Shown: positions 1 through 8,670, counted from the stretch's first letter. The stretch is DNA of 47,288 bases from Holosporaceae bacterium (GCA_031284365.1 JAISZX010000086.1:1-47288); one strand, 5' to 3'. The notes: generated by a model from the sequence alone, not told the origin. Numbers and translations: made by a program.

Positions 1-2
1 GT

Positions 3-398
3 TGCGGAGGATTTTCGACCAAAATTCATGCGTTGGTCGACGCGCTAGGGAATCCGGTAAAATTTCTTCTGAGTCCCGGAAACGATCACGATATCACTCA
101 GGCTGAGGAGCTAACGAAATGACTCGAAAACACGAAACTTTTAGCGGATAAAGGCTATGATTCGAAAAAATTTGTAGACTGTTTGAGCGAGAAAGGTTGC
201 GAAGCCGTGATTCCATCTCGCTCAAATTCCAGAGAAAAACGAGAGATCGACAAGGGTCTTTACAAAAAAAGACATCTTGTCAAAAATTTCTTCAGTAAGA
301 TAAAATGGTTTCGAAGAACATTTTCGAGATTTTGTAAAACTTCTTCCTCTTTTATGGCGTTTCTACATTTTGCCAGCGTATTGATATGGCTTAGATAA
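3..398 (+). pseudogene. IS5-family-like transposase C-terminal part, interrupted by an in-frame TGA
   Basis: Frame 3 reads GGFSTKIHALVDALGNPVKFLLSPGNDHDITQAEELTK*LENTKLLADKGYDSKKFVDCLSEKGCEAVIPSRSNSREKREIDKGLYKKRHLVKNFFSKIKWFRRTF...LIWLR*. This is a typical IS5 DDE transposase C-terminus. An in-frame TGA lies at 120-122. The 5' part is outside the window. Confidence 0.8.
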
Positions 399-413
399 AT
401 TTCCTAACGAGGC

Positions 414-447
414 CTATTACACATTAAATGTGTTATGTCAAGTTTTT
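414..447 (-). promoter_or_regulatory. Promoter-like element: TTGACA box followed by the dyad ACACATTTAATGTGT, reading toward the IS end
   Basis: Reverse complement reads AAAAAAACTTGACATAACACATTTAATGTGTAATAGG. It closely matches 9498-9534 (+), upstream of the large repeat-protein gene. Confidence 0.45.
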
Positions 448-469
448 TTGAGTAATTTATAATTACCTC

Positions 470-562
470 AGTGCTTTTTCCCAGAGACATATATGTATAT
501 ATCACCATTCGCTTGTTAAAGCAAAAAATTAAGGATTGATCGCTCCTCTAGGAAAAAGCCCT
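470..562. mobile_element. MITE copy 1 (about 93 bp, terminal inverted repeats around AGGGCTTTTTCCTAGAG)
   Basis: Ends are agtgctttttcccagag and ctctaggaaaaagccct. The internal sequence is nearly the reverse complement of 3474-3633. Confidence 0.75.
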
Positions 563-750
563 GATGATTGATAAGGAATTTTTAAGAAAAAGCTTGATTT
601 TTTACGCCACATGATATATAATACACACCATATGCTTGTTTTAGCGTAAAGTCGATATAGGTATTGTTGGATAAAGCCCAATTTAACCCAAGAGTGTGTT
701 TTAATATTTTTTGCTCTTGCATTAAATTGGCTGGGAAAATCTTGTGGTCT

Positions 751-870
751 TCAATCCAAACTCAGGAATGCAATTATCATCGTTAATATCAGTAGAAGCA
801 TTCTTTTTTGCCACTCTTCGTCGTTTCTTTCAACGGCATCTTCTACGTTATTATTTTCGGTCTTACCCAT
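751..870 (-). CDS. Small predicted membrane protein, 39 aa (MGKTENNNVEDAVERNDEEWQKRMLLLILTMIIAFLSLD)
   Basis: ATG at 868-870 (reverse strand), preceded by GGAGG with good spacing (ttggaggataaaATG). Charged N-terminus followed by one hydrophobic helix. Below the length cutoff of the ORF track. Confidence 0.4.
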   Translation of the reverse strand: MGKTENNNVEDAVERNDEEWQKRMLLLILTMIIAFLSLD

Positions 871-971
871 TTTATCCTCCAACAAACCAATTCTTTATCT
901 GAGTAATCAATGCTCAAATGTAAGCATAATACAAGAATATTAATTTTTTATAAAAAAAAGGAGAAAAAATT

Positions 972-2174
972 ATGGAAAAAAAATTATGGGAAGAAATTGC
1001 ACGGCCAAATCAATTAGAGCCGCATGGAGACTGGAATATCTGGATGATTCTTGCTGGTCGCGGATTTGGGAAAACTCGGTCTGCCGCGGAAACAATCCGA
1101 AAATGGGCCGTAAATAATAGATATAGGAGGATAGCCTTGGTCTCAAATACGATTCAGGAAGCCAGGCAGGTTATGGTCGAAGGAGAAAGTGGATTGCTTT
1201 CTATCTCTGATCCGAAAGAAAAATTGGAATTTTTACCGTCGCGTCGTCTGCTAAAATGGCCAAACGGAGCAATAGCCACATTGTATGGAGCTGAACACTA
1301 TGAGCACTTGCGCGGTCCTCAGTTTGATGCTGCCTGGATTGATGAATTTGCAAAATTTCAGCATCCGCGCGAGACGTTCGAGCAGCTTTCGTTTTCTCTG
1401 CGTCTTGGGAGTAACCCGAAAGCGATTTTAACTACAACACCTCGACCGATACAGTTTATAAAAGATCTGATCGCGCGGGATGATGTGGTTACAGCGCGTG
1501 GAACGTCACTGGAAAATGTGGAAAATCTATCGCCAACCTTTCTGAGGCAGCTGGAGTATCTCAGGGGCACACGCCTTGAATCTCAGGAAATTTACGCCGA
1601 AATAATAGACGAGAAACAAAATACGCTCTGGTCATGGAGCGATATTGAAAAATGTTGCCAAGCGCCGCCGCATTTTCTCGATAATGTGGTAATTGGCGTT
1701 GATCCTGCGCTAACTTCAGGCAACGAAAGTGACGAAACCGGCATAGTAGTTGTGGGAATGGATGGCTTCGGCAAAGGATACGTTCTGGATGATTTAAGTA
1801 TTTCATCTACACCTGAAATTTGGGGAAAAATAGTGGTAGAAGCCTATCGAAAATATTCTGCTAGACTTGTTGTAGTAGAAACAAATGCTGGAGGAGAGCT
1901 GCTTCCACATTTGTTGCGATCAATCGATGGTTCAATTAGGTTAAAAACGATTCACGCTAATACATCGAAAATCGCGAGAGCAGAACCAATTGCTATTTTA
2001 TACCAAAAAAAAATGATATTTCACGCTCGCCAGTTTCATAAACTTGAGATGCAAATGGCTACCTATGAGCCAAAAAGTAAATCACCTGATCGATTGGACG
2101 CTATGGTTTGGGCAATGACGGAATTATTCGATATCTCTAAAAACTCTGGTATGCCAGCAATTTTTGTTGTTTAA
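972..2174 (+). CDS. Phage/GTA-type large terminase subunit (DNA packaging ATPase/nuclease)
   Basis: GDWNIWMILAGRGFGKTRSAAE (Walker A), RGPQFDAAWIDEFAKF (Walker B), VIGVDPALTSGNESDETGIVVVG and DRLDAMVWAMTEL (nuclease domain). AAGGAG RBS. Resembles RcGTA g2-type TerL. Confidence 0.9.
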   Translation: MEKKLWEEIARPNQLEPHGDWNIWMILAGRGFGKTRSAAETIRKWAVNNRYRRIALVSNTIQEARQVMVEGESGLLSISDPKEKLEFLPSRRLLKWPNGAIATLYGAEHYEHLRGPQFDAAWIDEFAKFQHPRETFEQLSFSLRLGSNPKAILTTTPRPIQFIKDLIARDDVVTARGTSLENVENLSPTFLRQLEYLRGTRLESQEIYAEIIDEKQNTLWSWSDIEKCCQAPPHFLDNVVIGVDPALTSGNESDETGIVVVGMDGFGKGYVLDDLSISSTPEIWGKIVVEAYRKYSARLVVVETNAGGELLPHLLRSIDGSIRLKTIHANTSKIARAEPIAILYQKKMIFHARQFHKLEMQMATYEPKSKSPDRLDAMVWAMTELFDISKNSGMPAIFVV

Positions 2175-2280
2175 AAACTCCAACTATAGATTAGATTTTT
2201 ACATAAATTATATTTGTAGACACTGAATATTTTTACTTTTTATTAAATTTTATTTGATATCGTAAGCATATTCAATACCA

Positions 2281-3303
2281 GTGAGAGTAAAAAAGATGCG
2301 CTACAAAGAAAGATATTTAAAAATAAAAGACGCAACACCGGCAGAAGAATGCAAAAAGAGCTGGCTCAAGTGTTTTGTTTTAATGATGATGAGTACGATA
2401 TGTATTGGTACATTTACAGAATTCGCTTGGTGCATGAAAGAAGAAATTTGCGAATATATGAATTTTTCTGTAGAAAAGCAGCAAATTGGTAACGCATTGG
2501 TATACAAAGAGGAAGATACCGAGAAATTATTCTTATTAACCTCTGGAACACTGTTTGCTGAAACGGAAGCATTGATAGCTAGCATCAATAAAAGAGGGAT
2601 TTGTGTCGAATACAAGGATTCTATAAGTGTGGCAATAGAAAGTGGAGCCAAAAGAGTAGATAGGCAAGAATTTAACAGTGCAGGTGGAGATTTGTCTAAT
2701 ATCATTAGGCGAGTAAAGTTATCGTTGGGGCAGTTTGTACCCCTTACTCAAGAAGAGATACGTTTCTGTCTGTTTACGCTGCTTGAGTACGGAAAATTAA
2801 CATGTATACGATGTGGTGATTATTTCTATGAGTGTGATTTACCGCGTGAAAAGCGAGTGGGAAGAGTGCTAAGAAGTGAATCTTATGCCAACTTTCAAGA
2901 ACTCGTCGGAGCGTTATTAAAAATTCTAGGAGATAGAAGAAGAGACACATTTATAAAAATCCTGAATTACGGCATTCGTAGTGCAGGTATTAAAGTTCAT
3001 GATTTAGCAAATGAAGTTGCAATAAACATAAACCTAGAAAATAACAAATGCAGAGATGGATTAATTTGGCTTAACAAAGCTATGCATACTGAAGTACAGC
3101 TTGCAGCTATGATTGACGCTGGACTAAAGATAGACAGAAGTTTTGGCATTTCATCGCTTTATATTCCGTGTATGAGTTGCAAAACAATTATGACTGCACT
3201 GAAAGATGTGACAGGAGGTTTTGCGTACATTCGTGCGGACAATAATACTCCTCCAGAAAAGCAACCACCCTACAACAGCACTATGATATGGAGTGATGAC
3301 TGA
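2281..3303 (+). CDS. Secreted/membrane-anchored hypothetical protein with a C-terminal zinc-deaminase-like signature
   Basis: N-terminal hydrophobic segment CFVLMMMSTICIGTFTEFAWC. C-terminal HTEVQLAAMI at 3085 onward and YIPCMSCKTIM around 3166-3180, an HxE...PCxxC arrangement about 25 residues apart. Confidence 0.6.
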   Translation: MRVKKMRYKERYLKIKDATPAEECKKSWLKCFVLMMMSTICIGTFTEFAWCMKEEICEYMNFSVEKQQIGNALVYKEEDTEKLFLLTSGTLFAETEALIASINKRGICVEYKDSISVAIESGAKRVDRQEFNSAGGDLSNIIRRVKLSLGQFVPLTQEEIRFCLFTLLEYGKLTCIRCGDYFYECDLPREKRVGRVLRSESYANFQELVGALLKILGDRRRDTFIKILNYGIRSAGIKVHDLANEVAININLENNKCRDGLIWLNKAMHTEVQLAAMIDAGLKIDRSFGISSLYIPCMSCKTIMTALKDVTGGFAYIRADNNTPPEKQPPYNSTMIWSDD

Positions 3304-3473
3304 CTGCGAAAAGTAAGTAAAAAGCTCCAAATTTTTCTACCGTCTTTAAATAAAACTAAAGACAAGCTTTTTTGAAACATCAATTCGATGGAAAATTCAT
3401 CGAAGATGATGTGGCTTGCTGTCCGCGCCATAAATGTTGTCTTCTTTCGTAATTGATAGGGCCTTATACAGCC

Positions 3474-3633
3474 AGGGCTTTTTCCTAGAGGAGTAATCAA
3501 TTATTAGACCTGCTGCAAAAGCCACTCAGAGCCTCTCGGGCTCAGGTGCAAAAAACGCCTTACGCAACAGGTTTATTAATTTTTTGCTTTAACAAGCGAA
3601 TGGCGATATATACATGTCTCTAGGAAAAAGCCC
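3474..3633. mobile_element. MITE copy 2 (about 160 bp, perfect 17-bp terminal inverted repeats, inverted relative to copy 1)
   Basis: agggctttttcctagag ... ctctaggaaaaagccct. Shares the core aattttttgctttaacaagcgaatggcgatatatacatg with copy 1 in reverse orientation. Confidence 0.8.
3502..3577. mobile_element. Second, nested MITE-like insertion inside MITE copy 2
   Basis: Ends TTAgacctgctgc ... gcaacaggtTTA. This segment is absent from copy 1 and is flanked by TTA, resembling the TNA target duplication of IS5-type elements. Confidence 0.6.
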
Positions 3634-4062
3634 TACTTAATTACGGCCGAAGTTCGTTTTTAAATAAAACAAAGCCATACACTCCTGAAAGAAATGATGG
3701 TAATTTCAGGATCTCATCTAAATACAATTTCCCAATGTGATTAGACAAACATGCATCTAATTTTAATAATGCTACCCAGTATCCAGTCAGTTTTGTCTTT
3801 GGGACCATCCTATTTCCACCAATAGCAGTTTCCGGAAAAAAACAAGCCATTTCTGTTTTAAATAATATACCAATTCTACATGAGAAACAGGATTTTAGTG
3901 CTTTAGTAATGCTGAATTTTCAAGCAGTTTTGTCCGGATTCTCATTTTAGATGAGTATAGATTAAAATATATTTGGTGGTTAGTGTTGTTAATGCGAATC
4001 TATCAATTGCATTATGAATTTGGCTTTTGTATATTACGAGTTAATTAAACGATGAGAGTATT

Positions 4063-4572
4063 ATGGAACATGTGAAAGTTGTTTTATTGCAGAAGATTGC
4101 AAAATTGGGGCATATCGGAGACGTTGTTAACGTAAAGCCTGGGTTTGCGAGGAATTATTTGCTGCCGAAGAAAATAGCGCTTCGTGCTACGAATGAGAAT
4201 CTGAAATATTTTGAAGATAGAAAGACGCAGATCGAGGAAGCTAATGCTGAAAAAAGATCTGAAGCACAGAAAGTAGCCGAAAAAATGAAGAATTTGTCGG
4301 TGTCTATCGTGCGCCAGGCCAGCGATAAGGGGCGTCTATATGGGTCCGTTTCCTGCAGAGATATCGCGCTAGCCATTAAAAATGCTGGCTTTTCAGTCAC
4401 AGCTGGCCAGGTAAATTTAGTTGATGCGATAAAAACACTAGGAGTTTACGATCTTTCTGTAGATCTTCACCCGGAGGTATCTATCACAATTAAATTGAGT
4501 GTTGCGAAATCTGAAGAAGAGGCTCACTTACAAATCTCTGACGCCACTGTTGAAGAAAAACATAAGGCATGA
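4063..4572 (+). CDS. rplI: 50S ribosomal protein L9
   Basis: MEHVKVVLLQKIAKLGHIGDVVNVKPGFARNYLLPKKIALRAT is the L9 N-terminal signature. Confidence 0.96.
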   Translation: MEHVKVVLLQKIAKLGHIGDVVNVKPGFARNYLLPKKIALRATNENLKYFEDRKTQIEEANAEKRSEAQKVAEKMKNLSVSIVRQASDKGRLYGSVSCRDIALAIKNAGFSVTAGQVNLVDAIKTLGVYDLSVDLHPEVSITIKLSVAKSEEEAHLQISDATVEEKHKA

Positions 4573-4934
4573 AACAGGTTTTAACCTCCGAGGATATAAA
4601 TTTTTTGGAGGATAATCTGAAAGCGTCTTCTCCAGCTCCTTGGAGTATCAGAGAAGATGAGTCAGTCGACACGGTGTGGGTCGTTCCAAGCACAGACGGC
4701 AACCCTATCGCGCTTTTTGATTACAGAGATCGTGAGCAAAACCGTGCCGACGCACATTTTTTCGTATCAGCGCGTAATTATATGAGCGTCATGATCGAAG
4801 AGGTAAAATGTTTGCGCAGAAGAGTGCTAGAGTTAATTCAATCCAATAACGTTGAAGTTCAGAAACGTATGGATGTGCAGGCTGAACTAATGGAATTAAA
4901 GAAAATACTAAGAAACGAAAATGAGCCTAGTTAA
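4569..4934 (+). CDS. Hypothetical protein, weakly Ead/Ea22-like
   Basis: ATGA overlap with rplI. SPAPWSIRED...GNPIALFDY...ADAHFFVSARNYMSVMIEEVKCLRRRV resembles the 'PAPW...DA.FI..ARN....L..E...LR' layout of phage Ea22-like proteins. Confidence 0.6.
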   Translation: MKQVLTSEDINFLEDNLKASSPAPWSIREDESVDTVWVVPSTDGNPIALFDYRDREQNRADAHFFVSARNYMSVMIEEVKCLRRRVLELIQSNNVEVQKRMDVQAELMELKKILRNENEPS

Positions 4935-6756
4935 GTTTGTCTTTGGCGATCCACTAAAAACTGAAAATCTAGCATCTGAAAGATTAACAAAAGTTAAAGC
5001 GCTGGCCATTTTTTCATCGGATATCTTATCATCGGTCGCCTATGCAACCGAAGAGATTTTGCTGGCGCTGGGGGTACTTTTTTCCTGCGCTTTTTCTCTG
5101 CCAATTGCGGGAACAATTGTTGGATTACTGTTCGTGATCGTTGCTTCCTATTGGCAAACAATTGAGGCCTATCCAAACAGCGGAGGCGCATTTGTTGTTG
5201 CAAAGGAAAATCTCGGAGAATTTTTTGGTTTATTGGCTGGATCTGCGCTACTGATAGATTACACATTGACTGTTGCAGTGAGTTTATCCGCAGGCGCGAA
5301 CGCTATTGTATCAGCGTTTCCATCACTGTCTAATCACATTGTTGCAATATGCCTCAGTGTACTTGTGCTTGTGGTTATATCGAATCTGCGTGGATCGAGG
5401 GAGTCTGCTAATATACTATCCATTCCGACATACTTTTTTATAGGTTTGGTACTGATAATGATAGTCTACGGTGTATTTTCTTCTGGTTCAGCCACAAAAA
5501 TTGCACCAAAGATAGCACCGGATGCGTCTTCTTTGCTGGTCTTAGTCGTAATTCTTAGAGCGTTCGCATCGGGATGTTCTGTGCTTACTGGAATCGATAC
5601 AATTGCCAGCGGCGTAACTGCGTTCAAAAAGCCTCAGTACAAAAATGCGCAGATTACGCTGCTGTTCATGGGGATAATTCTTGCGTCCATGTTTTTTGGA
5701 ATAACGTTTCTTTCGCGTAAATTTGCAATAATTCCATCCGAAAGTGAAACTGTTATTTCGCAAATAGCAAAAAATGTGTTTGGAAGTGGAGCTCTATATT
5801 ACTGTATGCAATTCGCAACAGCCTGCATACTATTTCTTGCAGCGAATACATCATTTTCGGGATTTCCGCGGCTGGCCAGCATTCTTGCGAAGGAAAAGTA
5901 CATTCCAACGCGATTCGCAAAGCTTGGAGACCGTTTGGCATTCAGCAATGGAATCATTTTTTTGGCGCTGATGGCGACATTTTTAATAATTATATTTAAT
6001 GGAGATTCTCATTCGTTGATTCCTCTGTACTCAATTGGTGTTTTTACATCATTTGTTCTTTCACAGGCTGGAATGGTGAAACACTGGATAAAAAATCGCG
6101 GAAACAATTGGTATATCAAGGCTGCCCTCAATGCATTTGGGTCATTGGTGAGCCTCATTACTCTGCTCATCATAATCGATAGCAAATTCACGCACGGAGC
6201 ATGGATAGTCCTTCTTCTGATCCCAATTTTATTTTGCGCATTTAGAAAAGTTAATCGTCGTTATGCTGCCACCAACACAGAGCTTGATCTTAAAAATGGA
6301 AGCATCGGATGTTTATTGAGACCGATAAAAAATGCTCATCCAAAGGTTGTTGTTCCTGTTTCGCGTATTCACAAAGGAACGCTTGCAGCGCTGAGGTTCG
6401 CTGCATCATTGTCCAACGACGTGCAAGCTGTAGCCGTAAATATCGATCAAAAAGAAATCGACCGATTGAAACTTACCTGGAGATCGATGGATTTCTCAAT
6501 GCCTCTTGTACTGCTTAACTCTCCGTACCGTTCTGTTGTTAATCCGTTTCTAGATTTTCTTTATGAGCAGGATGAGCGCAATCCAGAGAACGGAAAGGCA
6601 ATTGTTGTTATGCCGAGTTTTGTTCCGGGAAAATTTTGGCAGAATATTTTACACAATCAGACGGCCACAATATTTAAAACTGCACTGCTGTACAGAAAAC
6701 AAAAAAGCGAGCAAACTCGAATAATTGTAGAAATTCCATATCAGATGAGGATATAG
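4921..6756 (+). CDS. APC-superfamily permease, KimA/YdaO-like (probable K+ or amino-acid transporter)
   Basis: LVKFVFGDPLKTENLASERLTKVKALAIFSSDILSSVAYATEEILLALG matches the KimA-like N-terminus. Many TM helices and a C-terminal cytosolic (USP-like) domain. Confidence 0.8.
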   Translation: MSLVKFVFGDPLKTENLASERLTKVKALAIFSSDILSSVAYATEEILLALGVLFSCAFSLPIAGTIVGLLFVIVASYWQTIEAYPNSGGAFVVAKENLGEFFGLLAGSALLIDYTLTVAVSLSAGANAIVSAFPSLSNHIVAICLSVLVLVVISNLRGSRESANILSIPTYFFIGLVLIMIVYGVFSSGSATKIAPKIAPDASSLLVLVVILRAFASGCSVLTGIDTIASGVTAFKKPQYKNAQITLLFMGIILASMFFGITFLSRKFAIIPSESETVISQIAKNVFGSGALYYCMQFATACILFLAANTSFSGFPRLASILAKEKYIPTRFAKLGDRLAFSNGIIFLALMATFLIIIFNGDSHSLIPLYSIGVFTSFVLSQAGMVKHWIKNRGNNWYIKAALNAFGSLVSLITLLIIIDSKFTHGAWIVLLLIPILFCAFRKVNRRYAATNTELDLKNGSIGCLLRPIKNAHPKVVVPVSRIHKGTLAALRFAASLSNDVQAVAVNIDQKEIDRLKLTWRSMDFSMPLVLLNSPYRSVVNPFLDFLYEQDERNPENGKAIVVMPSFVPGKFWQNILHNQTATIFKTALLYRKQKSEQTRIIVEIPYQMRI

Positions 6757-6787
6757 CGTTGTATAATCCGGTGAAGGAAGGCAAAGC

Positions 6788-7561
6788 ATGAATTCTAAAA
6801 AACCTAATATTATCGCTATCATTAATCAGAAAGGTGGCGTTGGGAAAACGACGACCGTTGTGAATTTGGCCACGGCAATTGCGGCCGTTGGTAATGAAGT
6901 GCTGGTTGTTGATTTAGATCCGCAGGGTAACGCCACGACGGGCTTCGGTATCCACAAAGGACGGGGTCTACAGAGCAGCTACGGTGTTTTGCTTGGTCTA
7001 ACAGATCCGCGCGAGATTATCCAAAATACCTACGTTAATGGTCTTCACATCATAGCATCTACGATAGATTTATCTGCAGCCGAAATTGAACTGTTTCCCC
7101 AAAAGGATCGTGACAGCAAACTCAAGCAGGCCATTTCTAACCTAAATTACGATTATATTTTGATAGATTGTCCTCCTGGGTTCGGTCTTATCAATATAAA
7201 TGCTTTAAATGCATCAAACAGAATTATCATTCCGCTGCAGTGCGAATTTTACGCGTTAGAAGGATTGGCGCAGTTATTCAATACAATTCAGAGCGTCAGA
7301 AATACTATTAACAAAAATTTGATTGTTTCTGGAATTTTGCTTACGATGTATGATCGAAGAAACGGTCTTAGTTCAGTTGTTGCAAACGATGTTCGCTCGC
7401 ATTTTAAGAACTTGGTCTTCAATACTGTTATTCCGAGGAACGTAAAAATTAGTGAAGCGTCTTCCTACGGAAAGCCAGTAATTTTATACGACGTCAAGTC
7501 ATCAGGAGCCATTTCTTACATAGAGCTTGCAAGGGAATTTTTGAGTAGGGAGGTCCAATGA
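6788..7561 (+). CDS. parA: Chromosome partitioning ATPase ParA/Soj
   Basis: IIAIINQKGGVGKTTTVVNLATAIAAVGNEVLVVDLDPQGNATTGFG. Confidence 0.97.
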   Translation: MNSKKPNIIAIINQKGGVGKTTTVVNLATAIAAVGNEVLVVDLDPQGNATTGFGIHKGRGLQSSYGVLLGLTDPREIIQNTYVNGLHIIASTIDLSAAEIELFPQKDRDSKLKQAISNLNYDYILIDCPPGFGLININALNASNRIIIPLQCEFYALEGLAQLFNTIQSVRNTINKNLIVSGILLTMYDRRNGLSSVVANDVRSHFKNLVFNTVIPRNVKISEASSYGKPVILYDVKSSGAISYIELAREFLSREVQ

Positions 7562-8385
7562 CAGAAAAAAGTTTAGGAAGAGGGTTATCGGCATTTCTTG
7601 ATTTTTCTCTACAAAATCAGGAAAATAATGGAAAAGAGATTGTTAAAATCGATGTTAACAGTATTAGTCCAAACCCATTTCAACCGCGACAGACTTTCAA
7701 CGAAGAAGGTCTTAACTCCTTGGCTGAATCCATAAAAAGAAATGGAATTCTTCAACCTATTTTGGTGATAAAGCTCAGCGATGGCAACTATCAGCTAATA
7801 GCCGGAGAGCGAAGGCTCCGGGCATCGAAAATCGCTGGTCTTGCGGAAATTCCAGCTATTGTTACAGAAATGAGTATCGAAGATCAGCTAGAAGTTGCGA
7901 TTATAGAGAACATTCAGAGGGAAAATCTGAATCCGCTTGAAGAAGCGTTAGCTTACAAGCGACTCCTTGATGAATTTCACCGCACTCAGGAAGAATTATC
8001 TGAAATTTTAGGAAAAAGTCGCAGTCATATTACAAACATGCTGCGATTATTGACTCTGCCGGATGAAATCAAGGATATGGTAAAATCAGGAAAACTTGCC
8101 TATGGGCACGCTCGTGCTCTCATTGGTACTGAAGACGCAATTTCTATCGCAAATCAAGTGATTGACCAATCTATGAATGTTCGTCAAGTGGAAAATCTTG
8201 TAAAACAGCGCAAGCAGTCAAACGATAATACGAAAAATTCAGAAATATCGAATCTCGCAGAGCAAATTTCATCCTTAATTAAATTAAAATCCAATATAAA
8301 ATTAAAGGGTAGCGGAGGAATTGTAGAAATAAATTTCAGCAATTTTGAAGAGTTAGATTTTTTTGTCCGAAGGTTAAATGGGTAG
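7558..8385 (+). CDS. parB: Chromosome partitioning protein ParB/Spo0J
   Basis: PNPFQPRQTFNEEGLNSLAESIKRNGILQPILV, GERRLRASKIAGL, ENIQRENLNPLEEA and the KorB-like HTH. ATGA overlap with parA. Confidence 0.96.
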   Translation: MTEKSLGRGLSAFLDFSLQNQENNGKEIVKIDVNSISPNPFQPRQTFNEEGLNSLAESIKRNGILQPILVIKLSDGNYQLIAGERRLRASKIAGLAEIPAIVTEMSIEDQLEVAIIENIQRENLNPLEEALAYKRLLDEFHRTQEELSEILGKSRSHITNMLRLLTLPDEIKDMVKSGKLAYGHARALIGTEDAISIANQVIDQSMNVRQVENLVKQRKQSNDNTKNSEISNLAEQISSLIKLKSNIKLKGSGGIVEINFSNFEELDFFVRRLNG

Positions 8386-8486
8386 CAAAGCTTTAACATT
8401 GAAACAAATGGCCACATAAAACACCTCACAATGAAATTGACGGATCGATTGGATCCGTTTGTTCATGAGTTTTTTCACGTATACGC

Positions 8487-8577
8487 TCAACAAAATAATT
8501 AGCATCGAAGTTTCAAAAATATAGCATTTAACAGCAAGCATCCGGATCTGAAGAATTTTTTCAGATCCGGTGCGATT
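8487..8577 (+). repeat. 3' structured element, divergent copy 0 (after parB)
   Basis: caacaaaataattagcatcgaagtttc...acagcaagcatccggatctgaagaattttttcagatccggtgcgatt, homologous to 9337-9426. Hairpin stem at 8542-8570. Confidence 0.75.
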
Positions 8578-8670
8578 GTGCTAAAAATTAACCGTTCATT
8601 CATTTTGATGTGTAATCATTAGTACGATGTTTAGTTGTAAATATTATTATTAATAAGAGAGGAAATAGTT

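Noticed and set aside
120-122. In-frame TGA in the transposase as possible UGA=Trp recoding
   Set aside because: TGA is used as a functional stop at many tightly overlapping gene junctions here (e.g. rplI, murE/murF, murD/ftsW) and Trp is TGG in conserved proteins. Pseudogenisation is the simpler explanation.
3270-3500. 76-aa reverse-strand ORF
   Set aside because: Its start lies inside the MITE and its end overlaps the 3' end of the deaminase-like gene. At best a fusion of MITE and degraded sequence.
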